Notes: generated from the sequence alone by a model not told the origin. Shown: positions 49,019 to 58,747, counted from the stretch's first letter. The stretch: DNA of 64,000 nucleotides from Rickettsiales bacterium (GCA_021156175.1 JAJNBL010000005.1:1-64000); one strand, 5' to 3'. A program made the numbers and translations.

Positions 49019-49052
49019 AATGCAGCTTCCCATCGTTATTCTATCACGCATT

Positions 49053-51458
49053 CTATAATTCTTTTACTCTTTCGAGGAATATTGGCAGCCAATTTTCCGG
49101 CGCATCCCCTACCTCTTCCCGTATTTTGTCCAAAAGCAATACGGTATCAGCGCGGCCGGATAATACATTAATAACATCATTCATGCCAGATAAATCTATA
49201 CGTGCAACCACAGCATCTGAACCTTGTTTGATAAGGAAGAACCGGCTTCCTGGGTCGGTAGTCTTAATTAAGGTATATTCCCGCTGGCTTAGCATAAATG
49301 CATCTTTGTAAACGCTGGTCGCTTTAAGGTTCGGTAGGAAAATTTGTGTACCCGTCTGTTGAATAAGGGTATCGCTAATGGCACTTTTACTAGCATCTTC
49401 CACTGACTGAGTAGCAAAAATCACCATCGCGTTCAATTTCCGCAAGACTTTAAGCCAATCTTTGATTTTAGGTGCGAAAATCGGGTTATCAATCAAGGCC
49501 CAGGCCTCATCCAGCACGATCATGGTAGGCGTACCATCAAGCGCCAGATTAATTCTATGGAAAAGATAGAGCAGAACCGGCCCTAAAGCGGCAGGATCTT
49601 TCAACAAATCCGCCATTTCAAAACCAAATGTCAGGTTTTTGCTAAAATCAAGCACATCTACCTGATTATCAAACACCCCAGCATGCGAACCTCGGCCATG
49701 CCACATTTCCATACGCCCTGCGAGCGTACCAGGCCCAGAAAGCCCTAAAAATGGCACAACGTTACGCAAAACACGATCTTTTTTATCGAGTTTAAAATTC
49801 CCATCCACAGCCTGGGCAATCAGCATCTGATCTTCTGCTGAAATCAATTCCCCATTGACCGTAACAAGTGCTTTCATCCATTCAATCAGGAAGTTACGGT
49901 TCTCCGAAGATTGATCCAACTGCAATGGATTAAAACCACAATTCGCACCCGGATCGATCATGGTATAATTACCATCAATCGCACGAAGGAAGATCTCCGC
50001 GCCCCGGTCTTTATCGAAGAAGAACATCCGGCAGTGGAATTTTTGGCTCTGCGCACATAAGAAGTTCATTAATACCGTTTTACCCGCACCCGTTGGTCCG
50101 ATAATCGTTGTATGTCCCACATCCCGTGCATGGAAGTTAAAGTAATACGGCGTGCCCGAGGTGGTATCAAACACCGTCACCGCATCGCCCCAATGGTTCC
50201 CTTTTTCCTTACCCACGGGGTAATTATGGAAAGAAGCAAATGAGGACAGATTCAGTGTGTTAATCGTTGCTTTTCTGACAACATAATCTTCATTACACGG
50301 CAATTGCGCCCAATAAGCAGGCTCAAGGTTTACCTGCTCGCGCACAGTAATTCCCCCGCCGTTGGATAACTCCACCGCCGCCAATGCCAATGCGTTCTCT
50401 AGGGCTTTAGGAGAGTCTTCCACGCACATCACCGTCATATGATGATGTCCAAATCCGATAGAACCGCTCATCGCCATATCGAGCGCTTCAGAGATTTCTT
50501 GAATTTGCGATACCGCCTTATCTTCCGCCTGGATCATCCGATTCTGCTGGAGCTGCATTTTCTGGATCGCCACCGTTCGGTTAATAAATCCGAACGTTTG
50601 GGACATAATCAACTCAAACGGCATCTGCAAGAAGCCATCCATCATGCTGGCATTGGTTCGCGGACCATATTCCTTAACACTTAAAATACCGGCATAACGG
50701 CTTCCCATCGCACCACGGATTTCAATCGAACGCTGTCCAAAGAATAGCCGCTGATGGGCAAGATAATTACTAATAGGCATCGCAGGGATAAGCATCGGCT
50801 GCGCGACCCCGCCATTGACTAGCATCCCTAAAAATTCCAGTATTTCCGAATGGGCTATACCGCCTTTCTCACGAATACCAAGGATCCGCGGGCTATAATC
50901 CCGAAGCGTCATCATCACCCGCCCGACCATTTCTTCAAGGTCCTGGGCTGACTCGCGCATTTCCAATTCCCATGCCTTATTATCGGCTTTCTGGCGAATT
51001 TTCTTCAATAAATGCTCAACCTTCGCTACCCCTTGGGTATCCTGCTTACGAATAATCGTTACGTAATGCTCATTGACGAAGGTACTGTCCGCATGATGCC
51101 GCAAACGCCACTCTTCATCCATGGCCTTCGCAAACATGTTTTTCATCGGGGAGATCAGGTTATTCTTATCATACGCCTCTTTCTTCCGGCGTATGGTATG
51201 GAATGCCAAGCTGAAGGAGCCGGAAGCCATCCCTTTCCAGAGGGTATTACGGATATTTTTACGGATATCGATATCTTCATCATCCGCGGTTTCAAAGGCA
51301 AAACCGTTGATTTTAATAACCTGGATCAGCCAGTTACTATGAGTAATGATGGTATTTTTATTCCAATGGGCTTTATACGGTATGAATTCAGCCGCCGACA
51401 CTTCCCTGTTGGCTACATTCTCGTGACGTGTGCGGCGCTTGGTAAATTTAAATTTCAT
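49053..51458 (-). CDS. virB4: VirB4 ATPase of the type IV secretion system
   Basis: Cytoplasmic ATPase that powers pilus or substrate handling at the inner membrane. 801 residues. N-terminal CagE/TrbE/VirB domain (AEFIPYKAHWNKNTIITHSN; LLKKIRQKADNKAWELEMRE). Walker A TTIIGPTGAGKTVLMNFLCA near residue 456, DKDRGAEIFLRAIDGNY, Walker B TMIVLDEAWALIDNPIFAPK near 650, and IFATQSVEDASKSAISDTLI. Length and order (virB3-virB4-virB6 x4) match the Rickettsiales rvh cluster. Upstream gap to virB3 is 36 bases. Confidence 0.97.
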   Translation of the reverse strand: MKFKFTKRRTRHENVANREVSAAEFIPYKAHWNKNTIITHSNWLIQVIKINGFAFETADDEDIDIRKNIRNTLWKGMASGSFSLAFHTIRRKKEAYDKNNLISPMKNMFAKAMDEEWRLRHHADSTFVNEHYVTIIRKQDTQGVAKVEHLLKKIRQKADNKAWELEMRESAQDLEEMVGRVMMTLRDYSPRILGIREKGGIAHSEILEFLGMLVNGGVAQPMLIPAMPISNYLAHQRLFFGQRSIEIRGAMGSRYAGILSVKEYGPRTNASMMDGFLQMPFELIMSQTFGFINRTVAIQKMQLQQNRMIQAEDKAVSQIQEISEALDMAMSGSIGFGHHHMTVMCVEDSPKALENALALAAVELSNGGGITVREQVNLEPAYWAQLPCNEDYVVRKATINTLNLSSFASFHNYPVGKEKGNHWGDAVTVFDTTSGTPYYFNFHARDVGHTTIIGPTGAGKTVLMNFLCAQSQKFHCRMFFFDKDRGAEIFLRAIDGNYTMIDPGANCGFNPLQLDQSSENRNFLIEWMKALVTVNGELISAEDQMLIAQAVDGNFKLDKKDRVLRNVVPFLGLSGPGTLAGRMEMWHGRGSHAGVFDNQVDVLDFSKNLTFGFEMADLLKDPAALGPVLLYLFHRINLALDGTPTMIVLDEAWALIDNPIFAPKIKDWLKVLRKLNAMVIFATQSVEDASKSAISDTLIQQTGTQIFLPNLKATSVYKDAFMLSQREYTLIKTTDPGSRFFLIKQGSDAVVARIDLSGMNDVINVLSGRADTVLLLDKIREEVGDAPENWLPIFLERVKEL

Positions 51459-51494
51459 ACCGTTGGCTTGTCTGCGATTTACAAAAATTATGAA

Positions 51495-51794
51495 TTAGTA
51501 CATATCGTACGAATTAGCCCCATGAAAAAACTTATTCCTGCACTTGTTGCAACGCTGCATTTTTACCATGAATAACTCGATAAAAAGCGGCTCTTTAAAA
51601 CAGATAAAATAGCCTATCCCGTGAAGGATTGGCAGCCCAACAAAAAGAATCATCAGGCGCTCTGTATTGATAAACAGAAGCATACATATCATCGCATTTA
51701 ATACGGTGTACATGTAACTTACGCCAAAAAACATAGGAGGGCGGGTTAAGCCCACGAAGAGAGGGTCTGTTTGTAACTCGCCGGTACCTGCCAT
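51495..51794 (-). CDS. virB3: VirB3 inner membrane T4SS protein
   Basis: 99 residues. The start ELQTDPLFVGLTRPPMFFGV is the VirB3 signature, followed by two membrane helices (VLNAMICMLLFI; LMILFVGLPILHGIGYFICF), an F-I-E-L-F segment and a Cys-rich basic end. AGGTTAGG is the ribosome site. First gene of the operon. Confidence 0.93.
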   Translation of the reverse strand: MAGTGELQTDPLFVGLTRPPMFFGVSYMYTVLNAMICMLLFINTERLMILFVGLPILHGIGYFICFKEPLFIELFMVKMQRCNKCRNKFFHGANSYDMY

Positions 51795-51812
51795 ATCGCC
51801 TAACCTACTGTA

Positions 51813-51913
51813 ATTATAAGGTGCACTTTAGAGAACCCCTAGTAACCCTAGACTACAAATCCTCGGGCACACTAGTATATTTTTATATATATTACAATAT
51901 ATACCTTCTAGTG
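51813..51913 (-). promoter_or_regulatory. Probable promoter/operator region of the virB operon
   Basis: The 200 bases upstream of virB3 are AT-rich. A TATAAT box reads on the minus strand at 51818-51813; the -35 region is poor. Further up, a near-palindrome TATATATTACAATATATA (51886-51903) lies inside outer arms CACTAG (51870-51875) and CTAGTG (51908-51913), a layout like a regulator site. No gene in 51795-51994. Confidence 0.4.
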
Positions 51914-51994
51914 CATAATCACTATTTCGTACTATGATGATACCAAGCAATGTTTACATATTTATTACATGTTCTTACGAGAAGGTTAATACGG

Positions 51995-52954
51995 TTACGC
52001 ATTCTTCTTCGCCAACGGATGATGGTCAAACACCAATTGCTGCATCTGCTTATCCGCAATAAGGGTATAAATTTGGGTTGAGACGATACTCGCATGCCCC
52101 ATAAGCTCTTGCACAATTCGCAAATCCGCCCCTCCTTGCAATAAATGTGTTGCAAAAGAATGTCTTAGCACGTGTGGAGATACACGCGATGGCAGGATTC
52201 CCGCCTCTACTGCTAACTCTTTTAGTATCTGCCCTAGCCGCTGGCGGGTCATATGCCCCTTCCCCCGATTATCCACCCCTCGACCTTTAGGATCAATTGG
52301 GAAAAGATATGGCGATTCTTTAGTTGCCTTTAGAAAATACGGCCGGATTCCAAGATAAGCTTCCAAAGCGCCAATGGCAGAGGGATTAAGCGGAACAAGG
52401 CGTTCCTTATTCCCCTTCCCCTTAACAATGAGATAGGGTCTTAATGCCTTTTGTTTAGCAGCAAATTGCAGCGCGTTAAGCGGCAACCCCAATAACTCAC
52501 TGATCCGCATCCCCGATGCATAAAGCAGCTCCACAATCGCAAAAAGCCGTAAGCCCTCAGGCGTATCATTCGCATACGCCGCTTCAAGAAGCGCTGTGAT
52601 CTCTTGTTGTGTCAATGCTTTTGGGAGTGAGCGGCCTTTACCTGGAGCATCAATCAATGCGGTTGGATTATCCTCACGGTATTTTTCGCTTTTAATGAAC
52701 AGAAAAAATTGCCGAAGCGCCGATAACCGCCGCGCTTGCGTACCAACCGAGATTTCTTTCTGATGCAGATGCCTTAAATACGCACGCACATCATCCGGTG
52801 CTGCATGTTGCAATGATGTTTTTCGCTTCGCATGGAAAAAAGCGGCACAATCACGAATATCGCGCTCATAGGATTCTAACGTATTCTTCGATGCCTGACG
52901 TTCGCCCGCCATCATCTCTAAAAATACTTCAAGCAATTGAAAATCCTCATTCAC
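51995..52954 (-). CDS. xerD: Tyrosine recombinase XerD-like
   Basis: Site-specific recombinase that resolves chromosome dimers at dif with a partner. 319 residues: N-terminal SAM-like core-binding domain (LEVFLEMMAGERQASKNTLE; SALRQFFLFIKSEKYREDNP), then the catalytic domain with Arg in YASGMRISELLGL, Lys in VKGKGNKERLVPL, H-x-x-R in SPHVLRHSFATHLLQGGADL, His in ELMGHASI and Tyr in STQIYTLI. Full length, so likely the housekeeping enzyme rather than an integrase. Divergent from pepF. Confidence 0.93.
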   Translation of the reverse strand: MNEDFQLLEVFLEMMAGERQASKNTLESYERDIRDCAAFFHAKRKTSLQHAAPDDVRAYLRHLHQKEISVGTQARRLSALRQFFLFIKSEKYREDNPTALIDAPGKGRSLPKALTQQEITALLEAAYANDTPEGLRLFAIVELLYASGMRISELLGLPLNALQFAAKQKALRPYLIVKGKGNKERLVPLNPSAIGALEAYLGIRPYFLKATKESPYLFPIDPKGRGVDNRGKGHMTRQRLGQILKELAVEAGILPSRVSPHVLRHSFATHLLQGGADLRIVQELMGHASIVSTQIYTLIADKQMQQLVFDHHPLAKKNA

Positions 52955-52975
52955 CGCGCATTCACTCCAAAGCTA

Positions 52976-53004
52976 TTGAGTTCTCTCCCCAAAACACATA
53001 GGAT
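52976..53004 (+). promoter_or_regulatory. Sigma70-type promoter of pepF
   Basis: TTGAGT (52976-52981), 17 bases, TAGGAT (52999-53004), 40 bases before the ATG at 53044. It lies in the short divergent gap with xerD. Confidence 0.55.
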
Positions 53005-53043
53005 AATCTAAACGTAAAAGGCATTTCAACACAAGAGGCTTAC

Positions 53044-54849
53044 ATGACGAAGGCAATCACTAAATCAACCGATAGTAAAGATGCATTAGGCACACTTCCT
53101 TCGTGGGATCTCTCCGCACTCTATGATTCCATCACGGCTCCAGCCATTGCAGAGGATATAAAAGAAGTTGACCAACTCGTGTCCGCTTTCGCTAAACAAT
53201 ATAAAGGTAAGCTCGCAAAACTTTCTGCGGAGCAACTCGCCGAAGCCATTAGTGAATATGAAGCCATCCAGGAAATCTTCGGGCGGCTTGGAACCTATTC
53301 ACAGCTTATTTATGCCGCCGATATGGCAGATGAGGCCAACACCCGTTTCTATCAAGACATTTCCGAGAAGCTTAACGATATTTCCACTCCCTTATTGTTC
53401 TTCACGCTTGAACTGAATGTGATGGAACAAAAAACACTCGACGCGCACATTAAAACTTCCAAAAAACTTGCACATTATGCCCCATGGATACGCGATATCC
53501 GTGTTTTTGCGGAATATCAGCTTGAGGAATCCCTCGAACAATTACTTCATGAGAAAAGCATCACCGGCCGCCAAGCCTGGAACCGCCTGTTTGATGAAAC
53601 GCTGGCTGATCTACGTTTTGATTTCCGGGGAGAAGAAAAATCCTGCGCAGAGATCCTGAATCTCCTTTCCTCACACAAGCCCGATGAGCGCAAAGATGCC
53701 GCGAAAGCATTAGGAAAAACGTTGGGCGATAACATCAAGACCTTCTCATTTATCATGAATGTGTTGGCCAAAGATAAATCCATTGAAGATAAGATGCGCT
53801 CTTATCCTGCGCCGATTTCTTACCGCAACCGGGTAAATTACATTGAAGATGCGGTCGTGGAAGCGCTAATTTCAGCGGTGAAAGCCTCTTACCCTCGCCT
53901 TTCCCACCGTTATTACAAACTGAAAGCCAAATGGTTTGGCGTCGATGCCCTTCCTTATTGGGATCGGAACGCACCGCTGCCGAGCGAAGACCATCGCTTG
54001 ATTCCTTGGACGGAAGCCCGGGATACCGTCATTTCCGCCTATGCGGAATTCTCGCCAACGCTTAGCAATTTGGGCAAACAGTTTTTTGACAAAAACTGGA
54101 TCGATGCACCTACCCGCAAAGGAAAAGACTCCGGCGCGTTCTCGCATCCTGCGGTGCCATCCGCCCATCCGTTTATCTTGATGAACTACCAAGGTAAAAC
54201 ACGCGATGTGATGACACTCGCGCATGAACTTGGCCACGGCGTGCATCAATGCCTATCCGCAAGCCAAGGCGCTTTGATGGCCGATACTCCGCTTACTTTG
54301 GCTGAAACGGCTTCCGTCTTTGGTGAACAGTTGACATTCCGCAAGCTCCTCTCCCACGAGAAAGACCCTAAACAGAAAAAGATCATGATCGCTGGTAAAG
54401 TCGAGGATATGCTTAATACCGTTGTGCGCCAGATCGCCTTTTGCGACTTTGAGACGCAAGTCCATGCGAAACGGAAAGAAGGTGAATTATCGGTCGATGA
54501 TATTGGTAAGATATGGATGAAGGTGCAATCCGAGAGCTTAGGCAGCGGGATTCGCCTGGAACCGGAATACCAAAATTTCTGGGCGTATATCTCCCATTTC
54601 ATTCATTCGCCGTTTTATGTGTATAGCTACGCATTTGGTGATTGCCTAGTGAACACGCTTTATGCTACCTATCAGAAGCACCCGAAAGGATTTGAAGAGA
54701 AATACCTTACCATGTTAAAGGCGGGGGGTACGCTTTGGCATAAGGAACTTCTCGCTCCCTTTGGGTTGGACGCCACCGACCCTGCCTTTTGGCAGCAAGG
54801 ATTGGATGTTATTTCAGGATTTATTGATGAGTTAGAAAGCCATGCATAA
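53044..54849 (+). CDS. pepF: Oligoendopeptidase F, M3 metallopeptidase
   Basis: Cytoplasmic zinc peptidase that cuts short peptides. 601 residues: PepF N-terminal helical domain (LPSWDLSALYDSITAPAIAE; YAADMADEANTRFYQDIS), zinc motif MTLAHELGHGVHQCLS near residue 393 with the third ligand in LAETASVFGE, and ISHFIHSPFYVYSYAFGDCL. Length and motifs match the M3B family. It overlaps the next gene by 8 bases. Confidence 0.95.
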   Translation: MTKAITKSTDSKDALGTLPSWDLSALYDSITAPAIAEDIKEVDQLVSAFAKQYKGKLAKLSAEQLAEAISEYEAIQEIFGRLGTYSQLIYAADMADEANTRFYQDISEKLNDISTPLLFFTLELNVMEQKTLDAHIKTSKKLAHYAPWIRDIRVFAEYQLEESLEQLLHEKSITGRQAWNRLFDETLADLRFDFRGEEKSCAEILNLLSSHKPDERKDAAKALGKTLGDNIKTFSFIMNVLAKDKSIEDKMRSYPAPISYRNRVNYIEDAVVEALISAVKASYPRLSHRYYKLKAKWFGVDALPYWDRNAPLPSEDHRLIPWTEARDTVISAYAEFSPTLSNLGKQFFDKNWIDAPTRKGKDSGAFSHPAVPSAHPFILMNYQGKTRDVMTLAHELGHGVHQCLSASQGALMADTPLTLAETASVFGEQLTFRKLLSHEKDPKQKKIMIAGKVEDMLNTVVRQIAFCDFETQVHAKRKEGELSVDDIGKIWMKVQSESLGSGIRLEPEYQNFWAYISHFIHSPFYVYSYAFGDCLVNTLYATYQKHPKGFEEKYLTMLKAGGTLWHKELLAPFGLDATDPAFWQQGLDVISGFIDELESHA

Positions 54850-55531
54850 GAAAATCGTTCTTCTCGCACTTGCCTCGGTCGTAAGCCTTACGGGTTGCGT
54901 AATACAAAGTTCTGCACCGAAAGGGGAGATCAACAACAAATCACTGTCAAACACCACCTATCCTTACGGCGAATACATGCCCAATATCGGGATATTGAAC
55001 CCGATCCCCACCCTGGCACTTGCGGTAAAAGATGACCGGGATTATGTGGTTGATCAACGCTCACAACCTTCTTTCGTTGGGATCATCCGCCCAGAATATG
55101 GTGAGCCTGTAGAAGCAACGATCGCATCCGGAGAGGCACTTTCCACCGTGATTTCGAATATGCTTGGCGTGACGTTTGCAAAGCAAAATCTTTATACCGT
55201 ACTCGTCCCAACGGTTCCGCAAGATAACAGCCGCGTGGTTGTGGATACCTTGCTCGGACGCGCGCAAGAACGTGCGGCGCTCATCACGATCCATGAATGG
55301 GCAAGCGATACCTTCCTTCACAGCGCAATTAAGTACGATCTGGAAATCCAGATTTTTTCACCTGAAGGGAAAACTTTGGCCTTCAATCGTATCAATGGTT
55401 TAGAGCAGTTAGGTCGTGACGCGGCTGATCCTATCCGCATCCCACGCGAACTTTCACAACGTGTACTGGCATCACGGCTTGAGGCACTCTTTGCTCAGCC
55501 AGAAGTTATACGTGCTTTGACACGTCAGTAA
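54842..55531 (+). CDS. Lipoprotein of unknown function
   Basis: 229 residues. Signal MHKKIVLLALASVVSLTGC with lipobox Cys at 19. The mature domain (FVGIIRPEYGEPVEATIASG, ALITIHEWASDTFLHSAIKY, LEIQIFSPEGKTLAFNRING) alternates strands and helices and resembles periplasmic proteins thought to help outer-membrane or curli-type assembly, but I cannot name the family. Its 8-base overlap with pepF points to one transcript. Confidence 0.7.
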   Translation: MHKKIVLLALASVVSLTGCVIQSSAPKGEINNKSLSNTTYPYGEYMPNIGILNPIPTLALAVKDDRDYVVDQRSQPSFVGIIRPEYGEPVEATIASGEALSTVISNMLGVTFAKQNLYTVLVPTVPQDNSRVVVDTLLGRAQERAALITIHEWASDTFLHSAIKYDLEIQIFSPEGKTLAFNRINGLEQLGRDAADPIRIPRELSQRVLASRLEALFAQPEVIRALTRQ

Positions 55532-55601
55532 ATTAAGGGTGCATAAGGTGAAATCACTCTGTAATTTAGTAATGATGCTAACGAATAGAAGGAGTAACCT
55601 T

Positions 55602-56093
55602 ATGTCATCCGCTCAAACTGTCACCTCTCCCGCACTGCAAGAAGGCAATCCCGCTCCGGATTTCACCTTGCCCACCGATGGAAATGGATCGTTGACCCTC
55701 TCCTCACTCAAAGGGAAGAACGTTGTTCTGTATTTTTATCCGAAAGACGATACGCCAGGCTGCACGCAAGAATCCAAAGATTTCCGCGATGCAATCGCCG
55801 ACTTTACGAAAGAAGATACCGTGATCCTCGGCATTTCCAAAGATGACGTGAAGTCACACGATAAATTTAAAACCAAGTACGAGCTTCCGTTCACGCTCCT
55901 CTCTGATACTGAAGGCAAAGTCTGCGAAGCCTACGACGTATGGAAAGAAAAAAGCATGTATGGCAAAAAATACATGGGCATTGAACGCACAACGATCTTA
56001 ATCGACAAAGAAGGCGTCATCCGGAACATCTGGCGCAAAGTATCCGTCACGTGCCATGTCGAAGAAGTACTCAAATCGGCAAAAGGTTTATGA
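55602..56093 (+). CDS. bcp: Thioredoxin-dependent peroxiredoxin, Bcp/PrxQ type
   Basis: Reduces peroxides with electrons from thioredoxin. 163 residues: PDFTLPTDGNGSLTLSSLKG, KNVVLYFYPKDDTPGCTQES (peroxidatic Cys), ILGISKDDVKSHDKF and MGIERTTILIDKEGVIRNIW. The resolving Cys found five residues after the first in many Bcp proteins is not here (GCTQESKDF), so it may act as a 1-Cys type or use another Cys (KVCEAYDVW). ATG at 55602 has AGGAG ahead of it. Its stop overlaps the ruvA start (ATGA). Confidence 0.93.
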   Translation: MSSAQTVTSPALQEGNPAPDFTLPTDGNGSLTLSSLKGKNVVLYFYPKDDTPGCTQESKDFRDAIADFTKEDTVILGISKDDVKSHDKFKTKYELPFTLLSDTEGKVCEAYDVWKEKSMYGKKYMGIERTTILIDKEGVIRNIWRKVSVTCHVEEVLKSAKGL

Positions 56094-56731
56094 TCGGAAA
56101 ACTGAAAGGTATTCTCGATACTATTGCATTCGACCACGTGATTATTGACGCGGGCGGCGTAGGCTATGTGGTATTTTGCTCGGCGAACACTTTACGTCAA
56201 TTGCCTCTTGAGGGCGAAGCAGCCACACTTATTATCGAAACCCATGTACGCGAAGACCACATCCATCTTTATGGTTTTGCTACCGAACAAGAACGCAAGG
56301 CCTTCCGCACCTTATTAAAAGTGAGTGGTGTAGGTGCGAAAATGGGGCTCGCACTTTTGGGAACTCTCACTCCTGCTCAGCTTGCGATTGCCATTGTCGG
56401 TCAAGATAAAAAGGCTCTGACCCAAGTTTCTGGCGTTGGCCCAAAGCTCGCTGCGCGCATCTTAACAGAACTCAAAGATGCTTTCGGTGGTGAAGAATAT
56501 TTATCCGGCTCCGTATCCCTTTCCAGCCCTTCACAAAACGGGAAATCGCAAGAAGCCGTAGGTTCAGACTTACGCAACATCGCCGATGCGGTTTCAGCAC
56601 TCGTGAATTTAGGCTATGCGCGCGATAAAGCCCACACCGTCATCTGCCAGATCGCAGGCAACGATAATGAGCAAACCATCGCGGTAGGCGAGCTTATCCG
56701 GCGGGGCCTAAAAGAACTGGGTAGAGCATGA
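56090..56731 (+). CDS. ruvA: Holliday junction protein RuvA
   Basis: Binds Holliday junctions and recruits RuvB. 213 residues: [40 protein letters not shown], helix-hairpin-helix motifs [17 protein letters not shown] and [20 protein letters not shown], and domain [18 protein letters not shown]. The ATG at 56090 overlaps the bcp stop. ruvC is not upstream, unlike most alphaproteobacteria. Confidence 0.95.
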   Translation: MIGKLKGILDTIAFDHVIIDAGGVGYVVFCSANTLRQLPLEGEAATLIIETHVREDHIHLYGFATEQERKAFRTLLKVSGVGAKMGLALLGTLTPAQLAIAIVGQDKKALTQVSGVGPKLAARILTELKDAFGGEEYLSGSVSLSSPSQNGKSQEAVGSDLRNIADAVSALVNLGYARDKAHTVICQIAGNDNEQTIAVGELIRRGLKELGRA

Positions 56732-57783
56732 CACTCGAAGAAGATACCCGCCTTCTTTCCGGCCAACCGGGGGAAGAAGACCAAACTGAATATTCGCTTC
56801 GCCCCCAAGCTTTGCGGGAATTTATCGGCCAAGAACAAGCGAAATCTAACCTCGAAATCTTTATCACCGCTGCAAAAAACCGGAAAGATCCGTTGGATCA
56901 CGTCCTGTTTTATGGCCCTCCAGGACTCGGAAAAACCACACTCGCACAAATTGTCGCCAAAGAAATGGGCGTAGGCTTTAAATCCACCTCTGGTCCCTTG
57001 CTTTCAAAAGCCGGAGACCTGGCGGCATTGCTGACAAATCTTCAGCCGCACGATGTCTTATTCATCGATGAAATCCACCGCTTGAGCGCCACCATCGAAG
57101 AAGTGTTATACCCCGCGATGGAAGATTTCAGCCTCGATCTTATTATCGGCGAAGGCCCGTCTGCGCGCACCGTGAAAATTGATCTTCCGCCTTTCACATT
57201 GGTGGGAGCAACGACACGGTTGGGCTTGTTGACGAACCCCTTGCGCGACCGATTTGGCATCCCTACACGCCTCGAATTTTATACCGCAAAGCAGCTTCAA
57301 CATGTCGTTGAGCGCGCCGCGACGATTTTGGGAACGACCGTATCACCTGAAGGTAGTTTCGAAATCGCCAGTCGCTCGCGCGGCACTCCACGCATTGCGC
57401 TGCGCTTACTGCGGCGGATACGCGACTTTGCAAGCGTCAAAGGTACCACTGCGATTGATCGCACCACCGCCGATGAGGCGCTTAAACGCTTAGAAGTCGA
57501 TGCTGCAGGCCTCGATAGCGCTGACCGCCGCTATCTTCGCTTCATCGCCGAATATTATAAAGGCGGTCCTGTCGGAATTGAAACTGTATCCGCAGGTCTA
57601 TCTGAGCAGCGCGACTCTTTGGAAGAAACTATTGAACCATTCCTGATCCAGCAAGGCTTCGTGCAACGTACGCCGCGCGGAAGGGTACTCACACCAAAAT
57701 CTTTTGAGCATCTTGGCATGCCGCTCCCGACTTCTCAGCCGAGTCAGATCGCTCAGCTTGACCTTATTGAGGAAGTTTTCTAA
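56728..57783 (+). CDS. ruvB: Holliday junction helicase RuvB
   Basis: AAA+ motor for branch migration. 351 residues: [20 protein letters not shown], Walker [17 protein letters not shown], Walker [21 protein letters not shown], sensor region [20 protein letters not shown], winged helix [20 protein letters not shown], and [14 protein letters not shown]-type end. It overlaps ruvA (ATGA) and the next gene (TAATG). Confidence 0.97.
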   Translation: MTLEEDTRLLSGQPGEEDQTEYSLRPQALREFIGQEQAKSNLEIFITAAKNRKDPLDHVLFYGPPGLGKTTLAQIVAKEMGVGFKSTSGPLLSKAGDLAALLTNLQPHDVLFIDEIHRLSATIEEVLYPAMEDFSLDLIIGEGPSARTVKIDLPPFTLVGATTRLGLLTNPLRDRFGIPTRLEFYTAKQLQHVVERAATILGTTVSPEGSFEIASRSRGTPRIALRLLRRIRDFASVKGTTAIDRTTADEALKRLEVDAAGLDSADRRYLRFIAEYYKGGPVGIETVSAGLSEQRDSLEETIEPFLIQQGFVQRTPRGRVLTPKSFEHLGMPLPTSQPSQIAQLDLIEEVF

Positions 57784-58352
57784 TGAAAATGAAAATTGCA
57801 TTTCGCTTGTTTTTGGGTCTTCTTATCATGCTACTTGGCGCGGTTGGTACGGCCTATTTCATAGGATCGACGCTTCCCAAACAACATTCATTCCAATGCA
57901 CCTCGATTTATAAAGCACCGCAAGACAAAGTCTGGATGCTTCTCACCGACATCAACAAACTGCCCGAGTGGAATAATGACGTTTCTGCCGTGACACAGAC
58001 CCCTACGCCCCCCCCGATCCCTGGAGAAAAACATGGCAGTGAACGTTGGGATATCATGCTTAAAGGCGGAGTTGTTGGCTTCACAATTGATACCACTGTA
58101 ATTTCTCCCACGCGCTATCAAATGCATCTCTCCAACAGTTTCCCACTCGTTGCGCATTGGGAAATTAACCTGATTACGCAGGGCGAAGAAACACTCGTTA
58201 TTTTGAATCAGGAAGGCATGATTCATAATCCGTTTATGCGGTTCTTGGCGGAGCGTGTTATTCGTTATCAGCGGGTCGCAGAGCGTTATTTACATTTGCT
58301 CAGTGATGCGCTGGATGTGCCTGAGCAAATCCGTTGCGAAGCAGCCGAATGA
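57783..58352 (+). CDS. Membrane-anchored SRPBCC-family protein
   Basis: 189 residues. One N-terminal membrane segment (LFLGLLIMLLGAVGTAYFIG), then a START/Bet v1-like (SRPBCC) domain: SIYKAPQDKVWMLLTDINKL, PEWNNDVSAV, VVGFTIDTTVISPTRYQMHL and HWEINLITQGEETLVILNQE. Such domains bind lipids or other hydrophobic ligands. Placed between ruvB and ybgC with a TAATG overlap at one end and ATGA at the other. Function unknown. Confidence 0.75.
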   Translation: MKMKIAFRLFLGLLIMLLGAVGTAYFIGSTLPKQHSFQCTSIYKAPQDKVWMLLTDINKLPEWNNDVSAVTQTPTPPPIPGEKHGSERWDIMLKGGVVGFTIDTTVISPTRYQMHLSNSFPLVAHWEINLITQGEETLVILNQEGMIHNPFMRFLAERVIRYQRVAERYLHLLSDALDVPEQIRCEAAE

Positions 58353-58747
58353 CCCATTACACTGCACAGTATCGTGTTTATTATGAAGATACCGATGCCG
58401 GTGGAGTAGTGTATTATGCAAATTACCTGAAATTCGCGGAACGCGCTCGTACCGATATGTTGCGGGATGCGAGCATTCATCAATCCACCCTCATGGCAGA
58501 ACATAACATCGCATTTGTCGTACGGCGTGCGGAATTGGATCTCAAGAAACCCGCAAAGTTAGATGATCTCCTGACGGTGACTTCAACCGTTTCTAAGATG
58601 GCGGGCGCGTCATTTCACGTGGAGCAAGATATCACACTAAACGGTATATCGCTTGCGACTATCCAAGTGCAGGTCGCCTGCGTTGAAGCGGCAAACTTCC
58701 GGCCTACGCGAATTCCAGACAATATCATAAAAGCACTTGGTGCTTAG
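58349..58747 (+). CDS. ybgC: Acyl-CoA thioesterase YbgC (Tol-Pal associated)
   Basis: Hotdog-fold thioesterase. 132 residues from ATG at 58349: YRVYYEDTDAGGVVYYANYL holds the catalytic Asp, followed by KFAERARTDMLR and KKPAKLDDLLTVTSTVSKM. In alphaproteobacteria it usually starts the tolQRAB-pal operon, but here the next gene is yggT on the other strand, so the tol genes lie elsewhere or are absent. Confidence 0.92.
   Translation: MTHYTAQYRVYYEDTDAGGVVYYANYLKFAERARTDMLRDASIHQSTLMAEHNIAFVVRRAELDLKKPAKLDDLLTVTSTVSKMAGASFHVEQDITLNGISLATIQVQVACVEAANFRPTRIPDNIIKALGA

Noticed and set aside
51995-52954. XerD as the integrase of a mobile island carrying the virB genes
   Set aside because: Length and motifs fit housekeeping XerD; no tRNA, direct repeats or other mobility genes were seen next to it.
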